64,000 bases of DNA from Allopontixanthobacter sp034376665 (GCF_034376665.1 NZ_JAXMJI010000067.1:1-64000); one strand, 5' to 3'; positions 8,349-17,140 are shown, numbered from the stretch's first letter. Translations and numbers: made by a program. The notes: generated by a model not told the origin, from the sequence alone.

Positions 8349-8683
8349 CACAATATCCTCCTACCTAAACGGAAAAGAACATCTGCGACTCGCCGCGGGT
8401 TTCATACCACAGGAACACGTCTTCTGGAACTGAAGGCCTTGAATACGAGGTGGCGAAAGGCGATCGGAAATTCCATGCATCTCATTGGAAACAGCTTTTC
8501 CGAGCAGCAACGGTGCCGAAGAAGGGTTGGCAGTGGCGGCTGACACCCGAAGCGGCCTTATTGCTCGCAAAGATCTGACGCTTTAACCCCGGCGCAGGAA
8601 GCCTTCCGCAAGGACGGCAATGCCCGGTGCCGCAGATCCGGCGCGGCCCGCACAGGCCGCACCGGAACCCCGCAGACCTGAAA
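8349..8683. other. Gene-free region between two small secreted-protein genes
   Basis: About 335 bp, presumably the promoter region of the 8037-8348 gene plus trailing sequence of the 8684-9118 gene. No convincing terminator, RNA gene or protein-coding frame was seen. Confidence 0.4.
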
Positions 8684-9118
8684 CTATTCGCCGATGTCGA
8701 TATGTCCGACGTGACGCTGCTCCGCTGCGACGAGCGTCTGGAGTTCGTCCATCAGAGCCTTGGCCTTGTCCTCTCCGCCGACCTGGCGAGCAAACTCGGC
8801 GTCCCATTTTTTGCCCTCAGGGCTTTCCTTCCATCCCATTTCCGCAATTCCGTGCTTCATCGGGAAGGCAACGATGCTGTTCCATTCGCCGGTCGACATG
8901 TGGAAGTCCAGTACGCCCTGTTCGCCCAACGCCTCATCCACTTTTTCGAACATCTCGATGATTTCGTGGGCTCGTGCGCCCTTGCCCGATACCCAGCGTA
9001 TCATATGGATCTGATACCACTTTACGTCCCGTAGTTCTGGCTGGGCGTCCTGGCTCAAGGCCGGGGCGGCCGGCAAAGTAACGCACAACGCCGCCGCAAT
9101 AATCAAAAGCTTCTTCAT
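8684..9118 (-). CDS. Secreted protein of unknown function, alpha/beta-barrel-like
   Basis: A 144-residue protein with an N-terminal signal peptide (MKKLLIIAAALCVTLPAAPALS). The mature part has alternating strands and helices (VKWYQIHMIRW, EIIEMFEKVDEAL, VLDFHMSTGEWNSIVAFPM) and could be a small dimeric ferredoxin-like fold, but no named family is certain. GGAGAG eight bases upstream supports the start at 9118, which removes 34 residues of the open frame. It is the gene adjacent to the tRNA pair, separated by about 270 bp with no clear signal. Confidence 0.65.
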   Translation of the reverse strand: MKKLLIIAAALCVTLPAAPALSQDAQPELRDVKWYQIHMIRWVSGKGARAHEIIEMFEKVDEALGEQGVLDFHMSTGEWNSIVAFPMKHGIAEMGWKESPEGKKWDAEFARQVGGEDKAKALMDELQTLVAAEQRHVGHIDIGE

Positions 9119-9389
9119 AAGTTCTCTCCGGTTACAAGATGCTACCCTTGAAGCGCCCGAGAATATTCGCTGTTGTCCCCCAGCAACCGGAAAGAGGCGC
9201 TCCCGGCCGCGGCTTGTCAAGAATTTTGCTCGCCTGGCTCAGCAGCCGCAGCCGCTCCCCTCTTCGCCTTCGGCGGTGTTGGGCCTTCGGTGGTGACGGG
9301 CAGAGGAACCTGCGCCGAACGCAGACGATCCCCTCCGCGCCGGGGAGGACCGTTCCACTTCAAGCCTCAATTTGCTTACAGGAAGTGGG

Positions 9390-9465
9390 TGGTGCCGCTT
9401 AGAGGATTCGAACCTCTGACCCCATCATTACGAATGATGTGCTCTACCGACTGAGCTAAAGCGGC
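9390..9465 (-). tRNA. tRNA-Thr (anticodon CGT)
   Basis: Read on the minus strand, the cloverleaf opens with GCCGCTT, has a D-arm TAGCTCAGTCGGTAGAG, an anticodon stem CATCA/TGATG with loop TTCGTAA, a T-arm with GGTTCGAATCC, and closes with AAGCGGC, A73 and an encoded CCA. The seven-base acceptor stem pairs perfectly. The anticodon CGT reads ACG codons. Confidence 0.95.
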
Positions 9466-9497
9466 CCATGGGCGCGGGATTTGCTGCGCCGGGGGTA

Positions 9498-9571
9498 TGG
9501 AGGCCCGAGCCGGAATCGAACCGGCGTGCAAGGATTTGCAGTCCTCTGCGTAACCACTCCGCCATCGGGCC
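9498..9571 (-). tRNA. tRNA-Cys (anticodon GCA)
   Basis: On the minus strand the acceptor arm GGCCCGA pairs with TCGGGCC, followed by U73 and an encoded CCA. The anticodon stem AGGA/TCCT holds the loop CTGCAAA, and the T-arm contains GGTTCGATTCC. U73 is the characteristic discriminator of tRNA-Cys, which agrees with the anticodon. It lies 32 bp upstream of tRNA-Thr and is probably cotranscribed with it. Confidence 0.95.
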
Positions 9572-9709
9572 ACTCCCTTGGGCAGCGTTGCAAAAACGCC
9601 GCGATGCCCGCCGGAAGCGGCCACGTAGCGGCTCGGCGCGGGCAAGGCAATACGCTTGTGACGAATGGGGGATGGTCATGCGCGCCAGTTTCGGTATGCG
9701 CTCGCAGCC

Positions 9710-10489
9710 ATGAGCATTCGAGAACTTATCGATCCGATTTCTGCCGAAGGCGGCGCATTGCATTTGCCAGGTGCGGAGAAGTGGATGCAGGGGCGGACCG
9801 TGTATGGCGGTGCGTCGGCGCTGCTGGCCTATGTCGCGGCGATCCGCAAGTTTCCGGACCTGCCGCCGCTGCGGGCTGCGCAGATCGGGTTCGTCGCGCC
9901 GGTTGGCACCGCGGTGGAATTGCGCGCCGAGATGACCCGGCAAGGGCGCAATGTTGCCCAGATCCGCAGCGAAATCCTGTGTGAAGGGCGCGTTGCGCTG
10001 ACCTCCATGTGGCTCTTCGGTACGGGCCGCGAACCAAACGGCAACCATGCTGCGCTGCCGCTGGAAGGTGCGACAGGGACACCTGAGGACGGAGTGCCGG
10101 TGGACGATAGGCTGGCGCCAGCGTTCCTGAAGAACAATTACGAGGTGCGCCATACTGCCGAACAGGTGGCACCGGGCGTGCCGATCGTGCGCCGATGGGT
10201 CCGGCTGCACGACCGCACTGCGCTCGATCCGGTAGAGGAACTGATCCTGATGGGAGACACGCTGCCCCCTTCGGCAATCCGGATCATGCAGCGGCCGGGC
10301 CCGCTAAGTTCGATCAACTGGTCGTTCAACCTGCTCGATCCGGCACCCGCGACACGCGACGGATGGTGGTTGGTCGAAACCGCTAGCGATCACGCCGACC
10401 ACGGTTATTCGAGCGAGCGACTGAGGCTATGGAACAGTGACGGGCGGCAGATGATTTCCGGGTTGCAAAGCGTCGCGATCTTCGGCTGA
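9710..10489 (+). CDS. Acyl-CoA thioesterase family protein (double hotdog)
   Basis: A 259-residue protein of the TesB-like/4HBT_3 thioesterase type. The N-terminal hotdog contains WMQGRTVYGGASALLAYVA and the conserved long strand LRAAQIGFVAPVGTAVELRA; the C-terminal hotdog holds WVRLHDRTALDPVEELILMGD and DHADHGYSSERLRLW. It probably hydrolyses acyl-CoA. The ATG at 9710 is selected because upstream residues run into low-complexity sequence that overlaps no family region; no strong ribosome site is seen. It is convergent with a crotonase gene (22 bp gap), so both may serve acyl-CoA metabolism, though from opposite strands. Confidence 0.75.
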   Translation: MSIRELIDPISAEGGALHLPGAEKWMQGRTVYGGASALLAYVAAIRKFPDLPPLRAAQIGFVAPVGTAVELRAEMTRQGRNVAQIRSEILCEGRVALTSMWLFGTGREPNGNHAALPLEGATGTPEDGVPVDDRLAPAFLKNNYEVRHTAEQVAPGVPIVRRWVRLHDRTALDPVEELILMGDTLPPSAIRIMQRPGPLSSINWSFNLLDPAPATRDGWWLVETASDHADHGYSSERLRLWNSDGRQMISGLQSVAIFG

Positions 10490-10511
10490 AGCGAACTCTT
10501 GCGACGGCCCG

Positions 10512-11318
10512 TCAGACATCGGAGAATTTCGGCTCCCGCTTGGCCATGCCCGCCATCACTGCCTCGATCTGATTGGGCGTGCGCATGATCGCGTGTTGCT
10601 CGATACTTTCTTCCATCAGCAGATCGTTGGTCGATCGGTCGTGCATCGCGTTCGACAGCCGCTTTGCCGCGCGAATCGCATGCGGATTGCGGCCGGCGAT
10701 CTGCTGCGCCAGCGCCGTCGCACGCGCGCCGGGATCATCGTCGAGATAAGTCGCCAAGCCCAGCCCCAGCGCTTCTTCCCCGCTGAATTCGCGATTGGTG
10801 TAGATGAGTTCGCGCAGCACGTCGTCACGCACCAGCCCGCGCCACAGGGCATAGCCGCCCATGTCGGGCACCAGCCCCCATTTGAGTTCCATGACCGCCA
10901 TGCGCGCATTGGGTGCCGCAATCCGGATGTCGGCGCCGCTGGCAATCTGCAACCCGCCGCCGAAACACACCCCATGGATGGCTGCGATGACGGGCACCGG
11001 CAGTTTGCGCCACTGCATTGCGACCTGCTGGAACTTGTTAGAATTGCCGTAAGTCCGCTCGGTCAGGCTCGGTTCGTCGGACGAGGGTTCACGGCCGAAA
11101 CTGGCAGTATCGAGACCGGCGCAGAAGCTCTTGCCTTCGCCTGACAGAACCACCGCCCGCAATCCGCGGACCTTCTGCAGAACATGCCCTGCTTCGATTA
11201 TCCGGGCAAACATTTCCGGATCGAGCGCGTTCATCTTGTCACCACGGGTCAGCCGGACCTGGGCAACACCTTGATCGTCCATGCTGATGGACACGCGGTC
11301 ATTCGAGGGGAATTGCAT
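10512..11318 (-). CDS. Crotonase/enoyl-CoA hydratase family protein
   Basis: A 268-residue crotonase. The oxyanion-hole segment SGEGKSFCAGLD and the second one IHGVCFGGGLQIASGADIRIA are intact, and MELKWGLVPDMGG carries the usual catalytic Glu region. Substrate is not predictable from sequence. AGGTGA six bases upstream supports the ATG at 11318; the GTG at 11327 is the alternative. Its first codons overlap the end of the winged-helix gene by 20 bp, so it appears to be the last gene of the leftward run that starts with the membrane-anchored HTH protein. Why a crotonase sits in that run is unclear. Confidence 0.9.
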   Translation of the reverse strand: MQFPSNDRVSISMDDQGVAQVRLTRGDKMNALDPEMFARIIEAGHVLQKVRGLRAVVLSGEGKSFCAGLDTASFGREPSSDEPSLTERTYGNSNKFQQVAMQWRKLPVPVIAAIHGVCFGGGLQIASGADIRIAAPNARMAVMELKWGLVPDMGGYALWRGLVRDDVLRELIYTNREFSGEEALGLGLATYLDDDPGARATALAQQIAGRNPHAIRAAKRLSNAMHDRSTNDLLMEESIEQHAIMRTPNQIEAVMAGMAKREPKFSDV

Positions 11319-11805
11319 CGGGTTCACCTGTGATCGAGAAGGTCTGCATATCGTTGCCGATGCGATGATTGCTGTCCAGAGATTGTTGCGGCACCGATTC
11401 GCACTCCCCCATCATCGCGCCCGCTTCCGCATCCAGCAAATATCCCCCGGCCGGGTGGGTGGCGACCAGCCAGGTCAGGCCGAACGTCCTCAGCTTGGCG
11501 CGCAGGCGGGCCACGTGGACCTCGACACGGTTGGTCAGCGGGTCATGATCCAGCCGCCATACTTCGGCCAGCAGGCGCTTTCGAGACAGGCGCTGGCGAG
11601 GGCTTTCCGCCAGCCGCCACAGCAATTCGAATTCCCGCGGATGCAGGCCCAGCCACTTGCCATCGAATTTGCCGTCCCGATGGAACAGGTCGAGCATCAC
11701 GGGGCCGGCGCAGACATGGCGCGGCATCATCCGGGTTCCGGGAACATGGGGGCCGCATGATTCTGCGATTTCCGAACCCGGGATTCCCCCGGCATATCTA
11801 CTCAC
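11299..11805 (-). CDS. Stand-alone winged-helix (OmpR/PhoB C-terminal type) DNA-binding protein
   Basis: A 168-residue protein. The C-terminal ~100 residues form an OmpR/PhoB effector domain: HPREFELLWRLAESPRQRLS, RKRLLAEVW, RVEVHVARLRAKL (recognition helix) and THPAGGYLLDA (wing). No receiver domain with a phosphorylatable Asp is visible in front; about 60 residues of unclear nature precede it. The GTG start at 11805 overlaps the RadC-like stop as GTGA and has AGG six bases upstream, which indicates translational coupling. It is therefore an unphosphorylated, orphan-type regulator within the HTH/RadC cassette. The start could instead be ATG 11730. Confidence 0.75.
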   Translation of the reverse strand: MSRYAGGIPGSEIAESCGPHVPGTRMMPRHVCAGPVMLDLFHRDGKFDGKWLGLHPREFELLWRLAESPRQRLSRKRLLAEVWRLDHDPLTNRVEVHVARLRAKLRTFGLTWLVATHPAGGYLLDAEAGAMMGECESVPQQSLDSNHRIGNDMQTFSITGEPDAIPLE

Positions 11806-12218
11806 AGACACCTGCCCATCCGGATCGAGTAAATATCTGTGCGGGTAAGTATCAGATGATCGAGCAGCGTGATGTCGAGCGCCCGTGCAATAGCGCGCAT
11901 CCGGTCGGTCGCAGCCAGATCTTCGGCGCTCGGACGGCATTGGCCGGAGGGATGATTGTGGGCCAGCAGCAATCCGCCTGCGCCCAGCGCCAGTGCCCGG
12001 CCAAACAATTCGCGCGCTCTGACCGCCACGTAACCCGCCGCTCCGATAACCAGGACCTCGTCGTCAAGATAGCGCCCATGCCGGTCGCTATAGGTCGCGT
12101 GGAGCCGTTCCTCTGGTGCGGCAGTCAAGCTTGACTGGAGATGGCGCAGAAAATCGGGGGTGCTGACCTGAAAATTATCGCTCACCTGCGCAGCCGCGCG
12201 CCTTAGCGGTTTCTCCAC
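11802..12218 (-). CDS. RadC-like JAB/MPN domain protein (short form)
   Basis: The protein consists almost only of the RadC MPN domain. The metal-site motif HNHPSGQCRPSAEDLAATD is intact, preceded by the conserved RELFGRALALGAGGLLLAHN region and followed by LDHLILTRTDIYSI. The N-terminal helix-hairpin-helix region of standard RadC (about 220 residues) is missing; this version has about 138 residues. Start GTG 12218 overlaps the upstream membrane-protein gene; GTG 12185 is possible. RadC proteins are predicted metal-dependent hydrolases of unknown physiological role; the DNA-repair name is not supported by function. It sits in an operon-like run with two transcription-factor domains. Confidence 0.8.
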   Translation of the reverse strand: MEKPLRRAAAQVSDNFQVSTPDFLRHLQSSLTAAPEERLHATYSDRHGRYLDDEVLVIGAAGYVAVRARELFGRALALGAGGLLLAHNHPSGQCRPSAEDLAATDRMRAIARALDITLLDHLILTRTDIYSIRMGRCL

Positions 12219-12715
12219 TGGCTCCCGCGGGGCGGCGCAGCTTCGCCCCGCTGGCCAATCCACGAACGGTACGGACCGAACCTCGCCACGCGGCGGCGAT
12301 GCGCCCATAACCCCAGACCCTGGATCAGCAACTGGAAATAGGACGGTCCGACATACAGGATCGCGTAGGCAATCGGCGTCATTGACTGGGTCAACTCCCG
12401 CGCCAGATGCGCGTTGAAGGCGATCAATTGCAAGGCTGCAATCCATAGAGTGTACATCCGGTTTGCGCGCAAGGCGATAATCGCAAAGGCGATCATCGCG
12501 GCCAGATCGATCAGGGCACGTCCGTAATCGATTGAAACGAGATTGATGAAATTGCCGAACACCAGACTGTAGATCCGGCTCGAGATCAGCATGCCGAGGA
12601 AGACTCCGGCAACCGCCCGTTCCGGACCCGCCCCTTTCCACAGCCCCATGGCAGCAAGGATGAGCAGCGCTACGAGTTGTAGTTGATCCCTCAGACCCGG
12701 GATTAGTTCTGCCAT
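12203..12715 (-). CDS. Polytopic membrane protein, unknown function
   Basis: A 170-residue protein with about five hydrophobic segments (for example LQLVALLILAAMGLWKG, LIDLAAMIAFAIIALRA and IAYAILYVGPSYFQLLIQGL) and an Arg-rich cytoplasmic C-terminus. No family was recognised. It is 18 bp downstream of the small 117-residue protein and overlaps the RadC-like start, so it is likely cotranscribed with both. Conserved position within the cassette would be the main way to judge its role. Confidence 0.7.
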   Translation of the reverse strand: MAELIPGLRDQLQLVALLILAAMGLWKGAGPERAVAGVFLGMLISSRIYSLVFGNFINLVSIDYGRALIDLAAMIAFAIIALRANRMYTLWIAALQLIAFNAHLARELTQSMTPIAYAILYVGPSYFQLLIQGLGLWAHRRRVARFGPYRSWIGQRGEAAPPRGSQWRNR

Positions 12716-12733
12716 GCGCTCATCCTTCGGGGA

Positions 12734-13087
12734 TCATGCCGTTTCAAGCGACAAGGTTTCCGGAAAATCCGACATGGCCTGGATTGCCGAACCGCTTATT
12801 TCGGTAGGTATGCCTTCATCGAGGCCCGCCTGTTCGCGGGCGACCTTGCTCAGTTCGCTGTGGACCCGCAGCAGGCTGGTGGACATCGACATGGCCTGCT
12901 GTTCCGCCTGGCACAGGCGCATAATTGCGCGCTGTCCGGCATCAAGCGGGACGCCAGGGTTCTGGCGTGCGACCAGCATCGCCTGCTTGAGCTTTGCAAA
13001 GGCAACCATCGCTTCGTCAGACAAGGCTTCCGCCTCCCGGATCAACTTACGGATATTGCTGGCATCGTGGGAAAGAATGGTGGTCAT
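12734..13087 (-). CDS. Small helical protein, unknown function
   Basis: A 117-residue soluble, mostly helical protein (NIRKLIREAEALSDEAMVAF, QRAIMRLCQAEQQAMSMSTS). GGAGA eight bases before ATG 13087 supports that start. It has no signal peptide and no recognised domain. It lies 38 bp after the HTH-TM gene and 18 bp before the membrane-protein gene, so it belongs to the same run. A role as adaptor or chaperone of the membrane components is possible but unsupported. Confidence 0.65.
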   Translation of the reverse strand: MTTILSHDASNIRKLIREAEALSDEAMVAFAKLKQAMLVARQNPGVPLDAGQRAIMRLCQAEQQAMSMSTSLLRVHSELSKVAREQAGLDEGIPTEISGSAIQAMSDFPETLSLETA

Positions 13088-13125
13088 CGAAAAATCTCCG
13101 GACAGCAGGCCCAGGCTCGCCGCGC

Positions 13126-13752
13126 TCAATCGGCGTCCGTATTGCTGACGAGGGAAACCGATGCTCTGCCATCCAGGACCTCGCTCAAGGAGAGCGCCGC
13201 GGAAACGACAAGGACCACCCCGGCAATGATGCCGAAAGCGAGCGCGACCATAACCACGGAACGGTACAGGACGGCATGTTCACCGTCGAGCGCCCCGAAG
13301 ACGACCACCGGTTCGATATCGTGTGCCCAAGGCGCATCGCGTGCGACCACATGGGCATCGGACAAACGGATCGAACCGGGGTCGTCCCGGTCCGCCAAAT
13401 CACTGACAGGCGCCCGATTGCCCATCTGCTTTTTGCTGTATGCAGTATTTCTCAAGGGGGGCATTGCAGCGGGCGGCGCGCCTGCCGGAAGGACAAAACC
13501 GCTGCTATCGAGGGGAGCGGAATCTGCGTCTTCGGCCAGATCCGACATGCCGTTGGCAGCCCTGTAGGTTTCAACGAGCTCGTTCAGGCTGCCGGCATTG
13601 TAGATCTGTTTGAGCGCACGAATATGCTGGTTGATGCGCGTTGCCGAGACTCCCATCTCGCTGGCAATAAGCTTGATCGGCATCCGGCGATCGATTCGGT
13701 GCATCACTTCGCGCTGCTTCTCCGTCAGCTGAGGCGCAGCTTCCCCGATCAT
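13126..13752 (-). CDS. Membrane-anchored LuxR-type HTH regulator
   Basis: A 208-residue protein in an unusual order. The N-terminal ~70 residues are a GerE/LuxR-type helix-turn-helix (LTEKQREVMHRIDRRMPIKL, IASEMGVSATRINQHIRALK). A Pro- and Ala-rich linker follows, then one membrane helix near the C-terminus (MVALAFGIIAGVVLVVSAAL) and a short external tail. There is no sensor domain in front of the HTH. GGAG lies 10 bases before ATG 13752 (or about 4 before TTG 13758). It is the first gene of the leftward run and probably its regulator. Confidence 0.8.
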   Translation of the reverse strand: MIGEAAPQLTEKQREVMHRIDRRMPIKLIASEMGVSATRINQHIRALKQIYNAGSLNELVETYRAANGMSDLAEDADSAPLDSSGFVLPAGAPPAAMPPLRNTAYSKKQMGNRAPVSDLADRDDPGSIRLSDAHVVARDAPWAHDIEPVVVFGALDGEHAVLYRSVVMVALAFGIIAGVVLVVSAALSLSEVLDGRASVSLVSNTDAD

Positions 13753-13853
13753 TGACAAACAACTCCTATGCTATGCGGACCCAGCTCCGCGGAATACGGC
13801 AATCGTCCGGCCTTTGAAAGTAAACCCGTGTAATTTACGCCGCCAGGTCCGCC

Positions 13854-15062
13854 TCAACCCACTTCTGTAGGTGCTCCGTTATGCCCCAGGGACGCGAGGT
13901 AGCGCTTCACGTTGCGGGCTGCCTGGCGCAGCCGCTGTTCGTTTTCGACCATGGCGATCCGCACAAAGCCTTCGCCTTCTTCGCCGTAACCAACGCCCGG
14001 CGCTACGGCGACTTCGGCGTGGAGCAGCAGCTGCTTGGAAAATTCAAGGCTGCCCATATCCTTGAGGGCCGGCGGCAAAGGCGCCCAGGCGAACATCGAT
14101 GCTGGCGGCGGCGGGATATGCCATCCGGCGCGGCCAAATGCCTCAACCATTACGTCGCGGCGCTTGTGATAGAGCTGGCGGTTGCTTTCCACGATGTCCT
14201 GCGGCCCGTTCAGCGCTGCACACGCCGCCGCCTGGATCGGGGTGAACGCGCCGTAATCGAGGTAGCTCTTGACCCGGGTCATGGCGGCAATCAGTTCCTT
14301 GTTGCCCACCGCAAAGCCCATGCGCCAACCTGCCATGGAGTAAGTCTTGGACATCGAGGTAAACTCCACCGCCACGTCCTTCGCGCCCTTGACCTGCATT
14401 ATCGAAGGCGTTGGCTTGCCGTCGAAATAAAGCTCGGAATAGGCGAGGTCGGACAGCACCCAGACCTTGTTTTCCCGCGCCCACGCGACCAGCCGTTCAT
14501 AGAATGCGAGATCGACCACCTCGGCAGTCGGATTGGACGGATAGTTGACCACCAGCACGCTCGGCCGCGGCACGGTAAAGGCCATCGCGCTTTCGAGGGC
14601 GCGCCAGTATTCCTCGTCAGGCGTGGTCGGCACGGAGCGGATCGTCGCCCCGGCGATGATGAAGCCGAAAGTGTGGATCGGATAGGACGGGTTCGGCGCC
14701 AGCACCACGTCACCCGGTGCGGTGATCGCGTTGGCCAGGCTGGCGAGGCCTTCCTTCGATCCCATCGTCACCACCACTTCGCTGGCCGGATCGAGTTCGA
14801 CCCCGAAACGTGTCGCGTAGTAATTCGCCTGCGCCTTGCGCAATCCGGGGATGCCCTTTGACTGGGAATAGCCATGGGCATCTGGCTTGCGCGCCACTTC
14901 GCACAGTTTGTCGATCACATGCGCCGGTGGCGGCTGATCGGGATTGCCCATGCCGAGGTCGATGATGTCTTTGCCCGCCGCGCGCGCCGCCGCCCGAAGA
15001 CCGTTGACTTCGGCGATCACGTAGGGCGGCAGGCGCTTCATGCGGTAGAAATCGGTATCCAT
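13854..15062 (-). CDS. alaC: Alanine/aspartate-type aminotransferase, AlaC/YfdZ-like
   Basis: A 402-residue class I/II PLP-dependent aminotransferase. Motifs include PDQPPPAHVIDKL, GSKEGLASLANAI, NYPSNPTAEVVD and the PLP lysine in SMSKTYSMAGWRMGF; the substrate Arg is in EGFVRIAMVENEQRL. The closest named family is glutamate-pyruvate aminotransferase AlaC; LL-diaminopimelate aminotransferase is the near alternative. Start ATG 15062 has AAGG six bases upstream; ATG 15065 directly precedes it. It is divergent from phaC across a ~165-bp region in which I saw no certain promoter. Confidence 0.88.
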   Translation of the reverse strand: MDTDFYRMKRLPPYVIAEVNGLRAAARAAGKDIIDLGMGNPDQPPPAHVIDKLCEVARKPDAHGYSQSKGIPGLRKAQANYYATRFGVELDPASEVVVTMGSKEGLASLANAITAPGDVVLAPNPSYPIHTFGFIIAGATIRSVPTTPDEEYWRALESAMAFTVPRPSVLVVNYPSNPTAEVVDLAFYERLVAWARENKVWVLSDLAYSELYFDGKPTPSIMQVKGAKDVAVEFTSMSKTYSMAGWRMGFAVGNKELIAAMTRVKSYLDYGAFTPIQAAACAALNGPQDIVESNRQLYHKRRDVMVEAFGRAGWHIPPPPASMFAWAPLPPALKDMGSLEFSKQLLLHAEVAVAPGVGYGEEGEGFVRIAMVENEQRLRQAARNVKRYLASLGHNGAPTEVG

Positions 15063-15229
15063 CATATCCCTTGATGCGGCAGATCGGGGCGTGCCGGTGT
15101 TTGGCGTGGTTGGTACAAAATGTTCGTCTGATTATTCCGTGAAGCAATAAATGCATAGGTGCAATCTTATCCGTCAGCCTGTATGAGTTTGCGGGAGCGA
15201 AGAGACCACGCAACGGGAAGAGAGCCAAG

Positions 15230-17110
15230 ATGGCGGCTGCAAAGACACCGGATGACCCCTTCACCGCGCTGATAAAACTGCAGGCCGAACAGGCGCAGTC
15301 CTTTTTCAAGCTGATGACGCCGGTGACGAGCGGTGCGGCGGCTGCCCCGCAGTCTGCAGATGCCGCCGACCAATGGGCACAGCTCGCCAGCAAGCTGCAA
15401 TCCATGTGGAACGATTTCCAGACCGCACAGCAAGGGTCCGCCGATCCGGCGGCGGCGATGTTCGACCTGACGGGATGGACCGATCTTTCGAAAAGCTGGC
15501 TGGCCCAGATGCCGCTGGTTGATCCGGCGCGGCAGCAACAGCTGATGGAAGATTCGGTGCAGCTGTGGCAGGCAGTTCTCGGGCAGTACGCCCCCGGCCC
15601 GGACGGCGGAAAGCCGGAAAGCTCCGTGCCCGAACTGCCGCGCAAGGACCGCCGCTTTGCGGATCCGCGGTGGCAGCAACAGCCACTGTTTGCGCTGATC
15701 CACCAGACCTATCTCCTGATGACCGAGCGGCTCCTCGCCATGGTCGACGACGTCGAGGGTCTCGACGCGGCGAAGCGCGAACAATTACGGTTCGCGACCA
15801 AGGGCATGATGGAGGCGCTCAGCCCGGCGAATTTTCCGCTGACTAACCCGGTGGTGCTGGAACGCACGCTGGAGAGCGGCGGCGAAAACCTGGTCAAGGG
15901 AATGGAACACCTGCTGTCCGATCTCGAACGGGGCCAGCTGACCCATACCGATCCGGCCGCGTTCCAGCTTGGCCGCAACATCGCTACCACTCCGGGCAAG
16001 GTGGTCCACGAGACACCGCTGTACCAGCTGATCCAGTACAGCCCGACGACGGAGGAGGTTCTGGCCGTACCGCTGGTGATTTTCCCGCCGTGGATCAACC
16101 GGTTCTACATCCTCGATCTCAATCCGGAAAAGAGCTTCATCCGCTGGGCGGTGGAGCAGGGCCTCACCACATTCGTCGTCAGCTGGAAATCGGCCGATGC
16201 CTCCATGGCCGACGTGGTGTGGGACGATTATATCCGCGCCCAGATCGACGCGGTCGATCACGTGCGCCAGCGGCTGGATGTGCCCTCGACCCATGTCATC
16301 GGTTACTGCGTCGCGGGCACCACGCTGGCCGCAACGATGGCGATTCTGGCGCGGCGGGGCGAGGCGGACAAGATCAAGAGCGCCACCTTCTTCACCGCGC
16401 AGGTCGATTTCGAACGCGCCGGGGAATTGCTCAATTTCATCGACGACACCCAGATCGCTGCAATCGAGAACCTCGCGCGCGATGGCTATCTCGATGGGCG
16501 AGTGATGGCGGCGACGTTCAACCTGCTCCGCGGCACCGATTTGATCTGGAACTATGTAGTCAACAATTACCTGTTGGGAGAAGAATATCCGGCGTTCGAC
16601 CTGCTCCACTGGAACGGGGACGTCACCAACCTGCCCGCCAAATGGCACAAGAGCTATCTGATCGACCTGTACCGCGACAATCGGCTGGTAAAGCCCGATT
16701 CGCTCAGCGCCGACGGAACGCCGATCGATCTGCGGCTGGTCGAAACGCCGAGCTATATCCAGGCGGGCAAGGAAGACCACATTGCTCCAGCGGAAAGCGT
16801 GTGGCGTATCACGGAGCATTTCTCCGGCCCGCTGCGCTTCGTTTTGGCGGGGTCCGGACACATTGCCGGGGTGGTAAATCCGCCCGCCGCCGGGAAATAC
16901 CAATACTGGCGCAACGACGATAAAGCCGCGTCGCTCGAAGAATTCATCGCCGGTGCAACCGAGCACAAGGGGAGCTGGTGGCCCGACTGGATCGAGTGGA
17001 TCACCGGGCAGGACAGCAACAAAGTTCCCGCCAAAGGTGCCCGGAAGCCTGGAGGAAAAGGCGATAAAATCATCGAAGACGCGCCGGGTCGCTATGTCCT
17101 CCAGCGCTGA
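15230..17110 (+). CDS. phaC: Class I polyhydroxyalkanoate synthase
   Basis: A 626-residue PHA synthase polymerising hydroxyacyl-CoA into storage polyester at granule surfaces. The catalytic triad is visible: Cys360 in the lipase-like box GYCVAG, Asp516 in AGKEDHIAP and His544 in GSGHIAG. The family segments FPPWINRFYILDLNPEKSFI and TFVVSWKSAD are present. It is slightly longer than typical class I enzymes (about 560-600) owing to an extended N-terminus. The next gene is a phasin with its own promoter. No phaA, phaB, phaR or depolymerase gene is in the window. Confidence 0.95.
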   Translation: MAAAKTPDDPFTALIKLQAEQAQSFFKLMTPVTSGAAAAPQSADAADQWAQLASKLQSMWNDFQTAQQGSADPAAAMFDLTGWTDLSKSWLAQMPLVDPARQQQLMEDSVQLWQAVLGQYAPGPDGGKPESSVPELPRKDRRFADPRWQQQPLFALIHQTYLLMTERLLAMVDDVEGLDAAKREQLRFATKGMMEALSPANFPLTNPVVLERTLESGGENLVKGMEHLLSDLERGQLTHTDPAAFQLGRNIATTPGKVVHETPLYQLIQYSPTTEEVLAVPLVIFPPWINRFYILDLNPEKSFIRWAVEQGLTTFVVSWKSADASMADVVWDDYIRAQIDAVDHVRQRLDVPSTHVIGYCVAGTTLAATMAILARRGEADKIKSATFFTAQVDFERAGELLNFIDDTQIAAIENLARDGYLDGRVMAATFNLLRGTDLIWNYVVNNYLLGEEYPAFDLLHWNGDVTNLPAKWHKSYLIDLYRDNRLVKPDSLSADGTPIDLRLVETPSYIQAGKEDHIAPAESVWRITEHFSGPLRFVLAGSGHIAGVVNPPAAGKYQYWRNDDKAASLEEFIAGATEHKGSWWPDWIEWITGQDSNKVPAKGARKPGGKGDKIIEDAPGRYVLQR

Positions 17111-17140
17111 TTACTGCTTTTGATCAACAGCTTGTGCAAA

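Noticed and set aside
9265..9352. GC-rich small hairpins (such as CTGCG/CGCAG) upstream of the tRNA pair as an RNA gene
   Set aside because: Stems are only 5 bp, have no T-run and no promoter-like sequence was found.
13881..14861. 326-codon plus-strand open frame over alaC
   Set aside because: Antisense shadow of a GC-rich gene; the composition is Arg/His/Gly-rich and has no family features.
15785..16966. 393-codon minus-strand open frame over phaC
   Set aside because: Antisense shadow; phaC has the full catalytic triad in the other strand.
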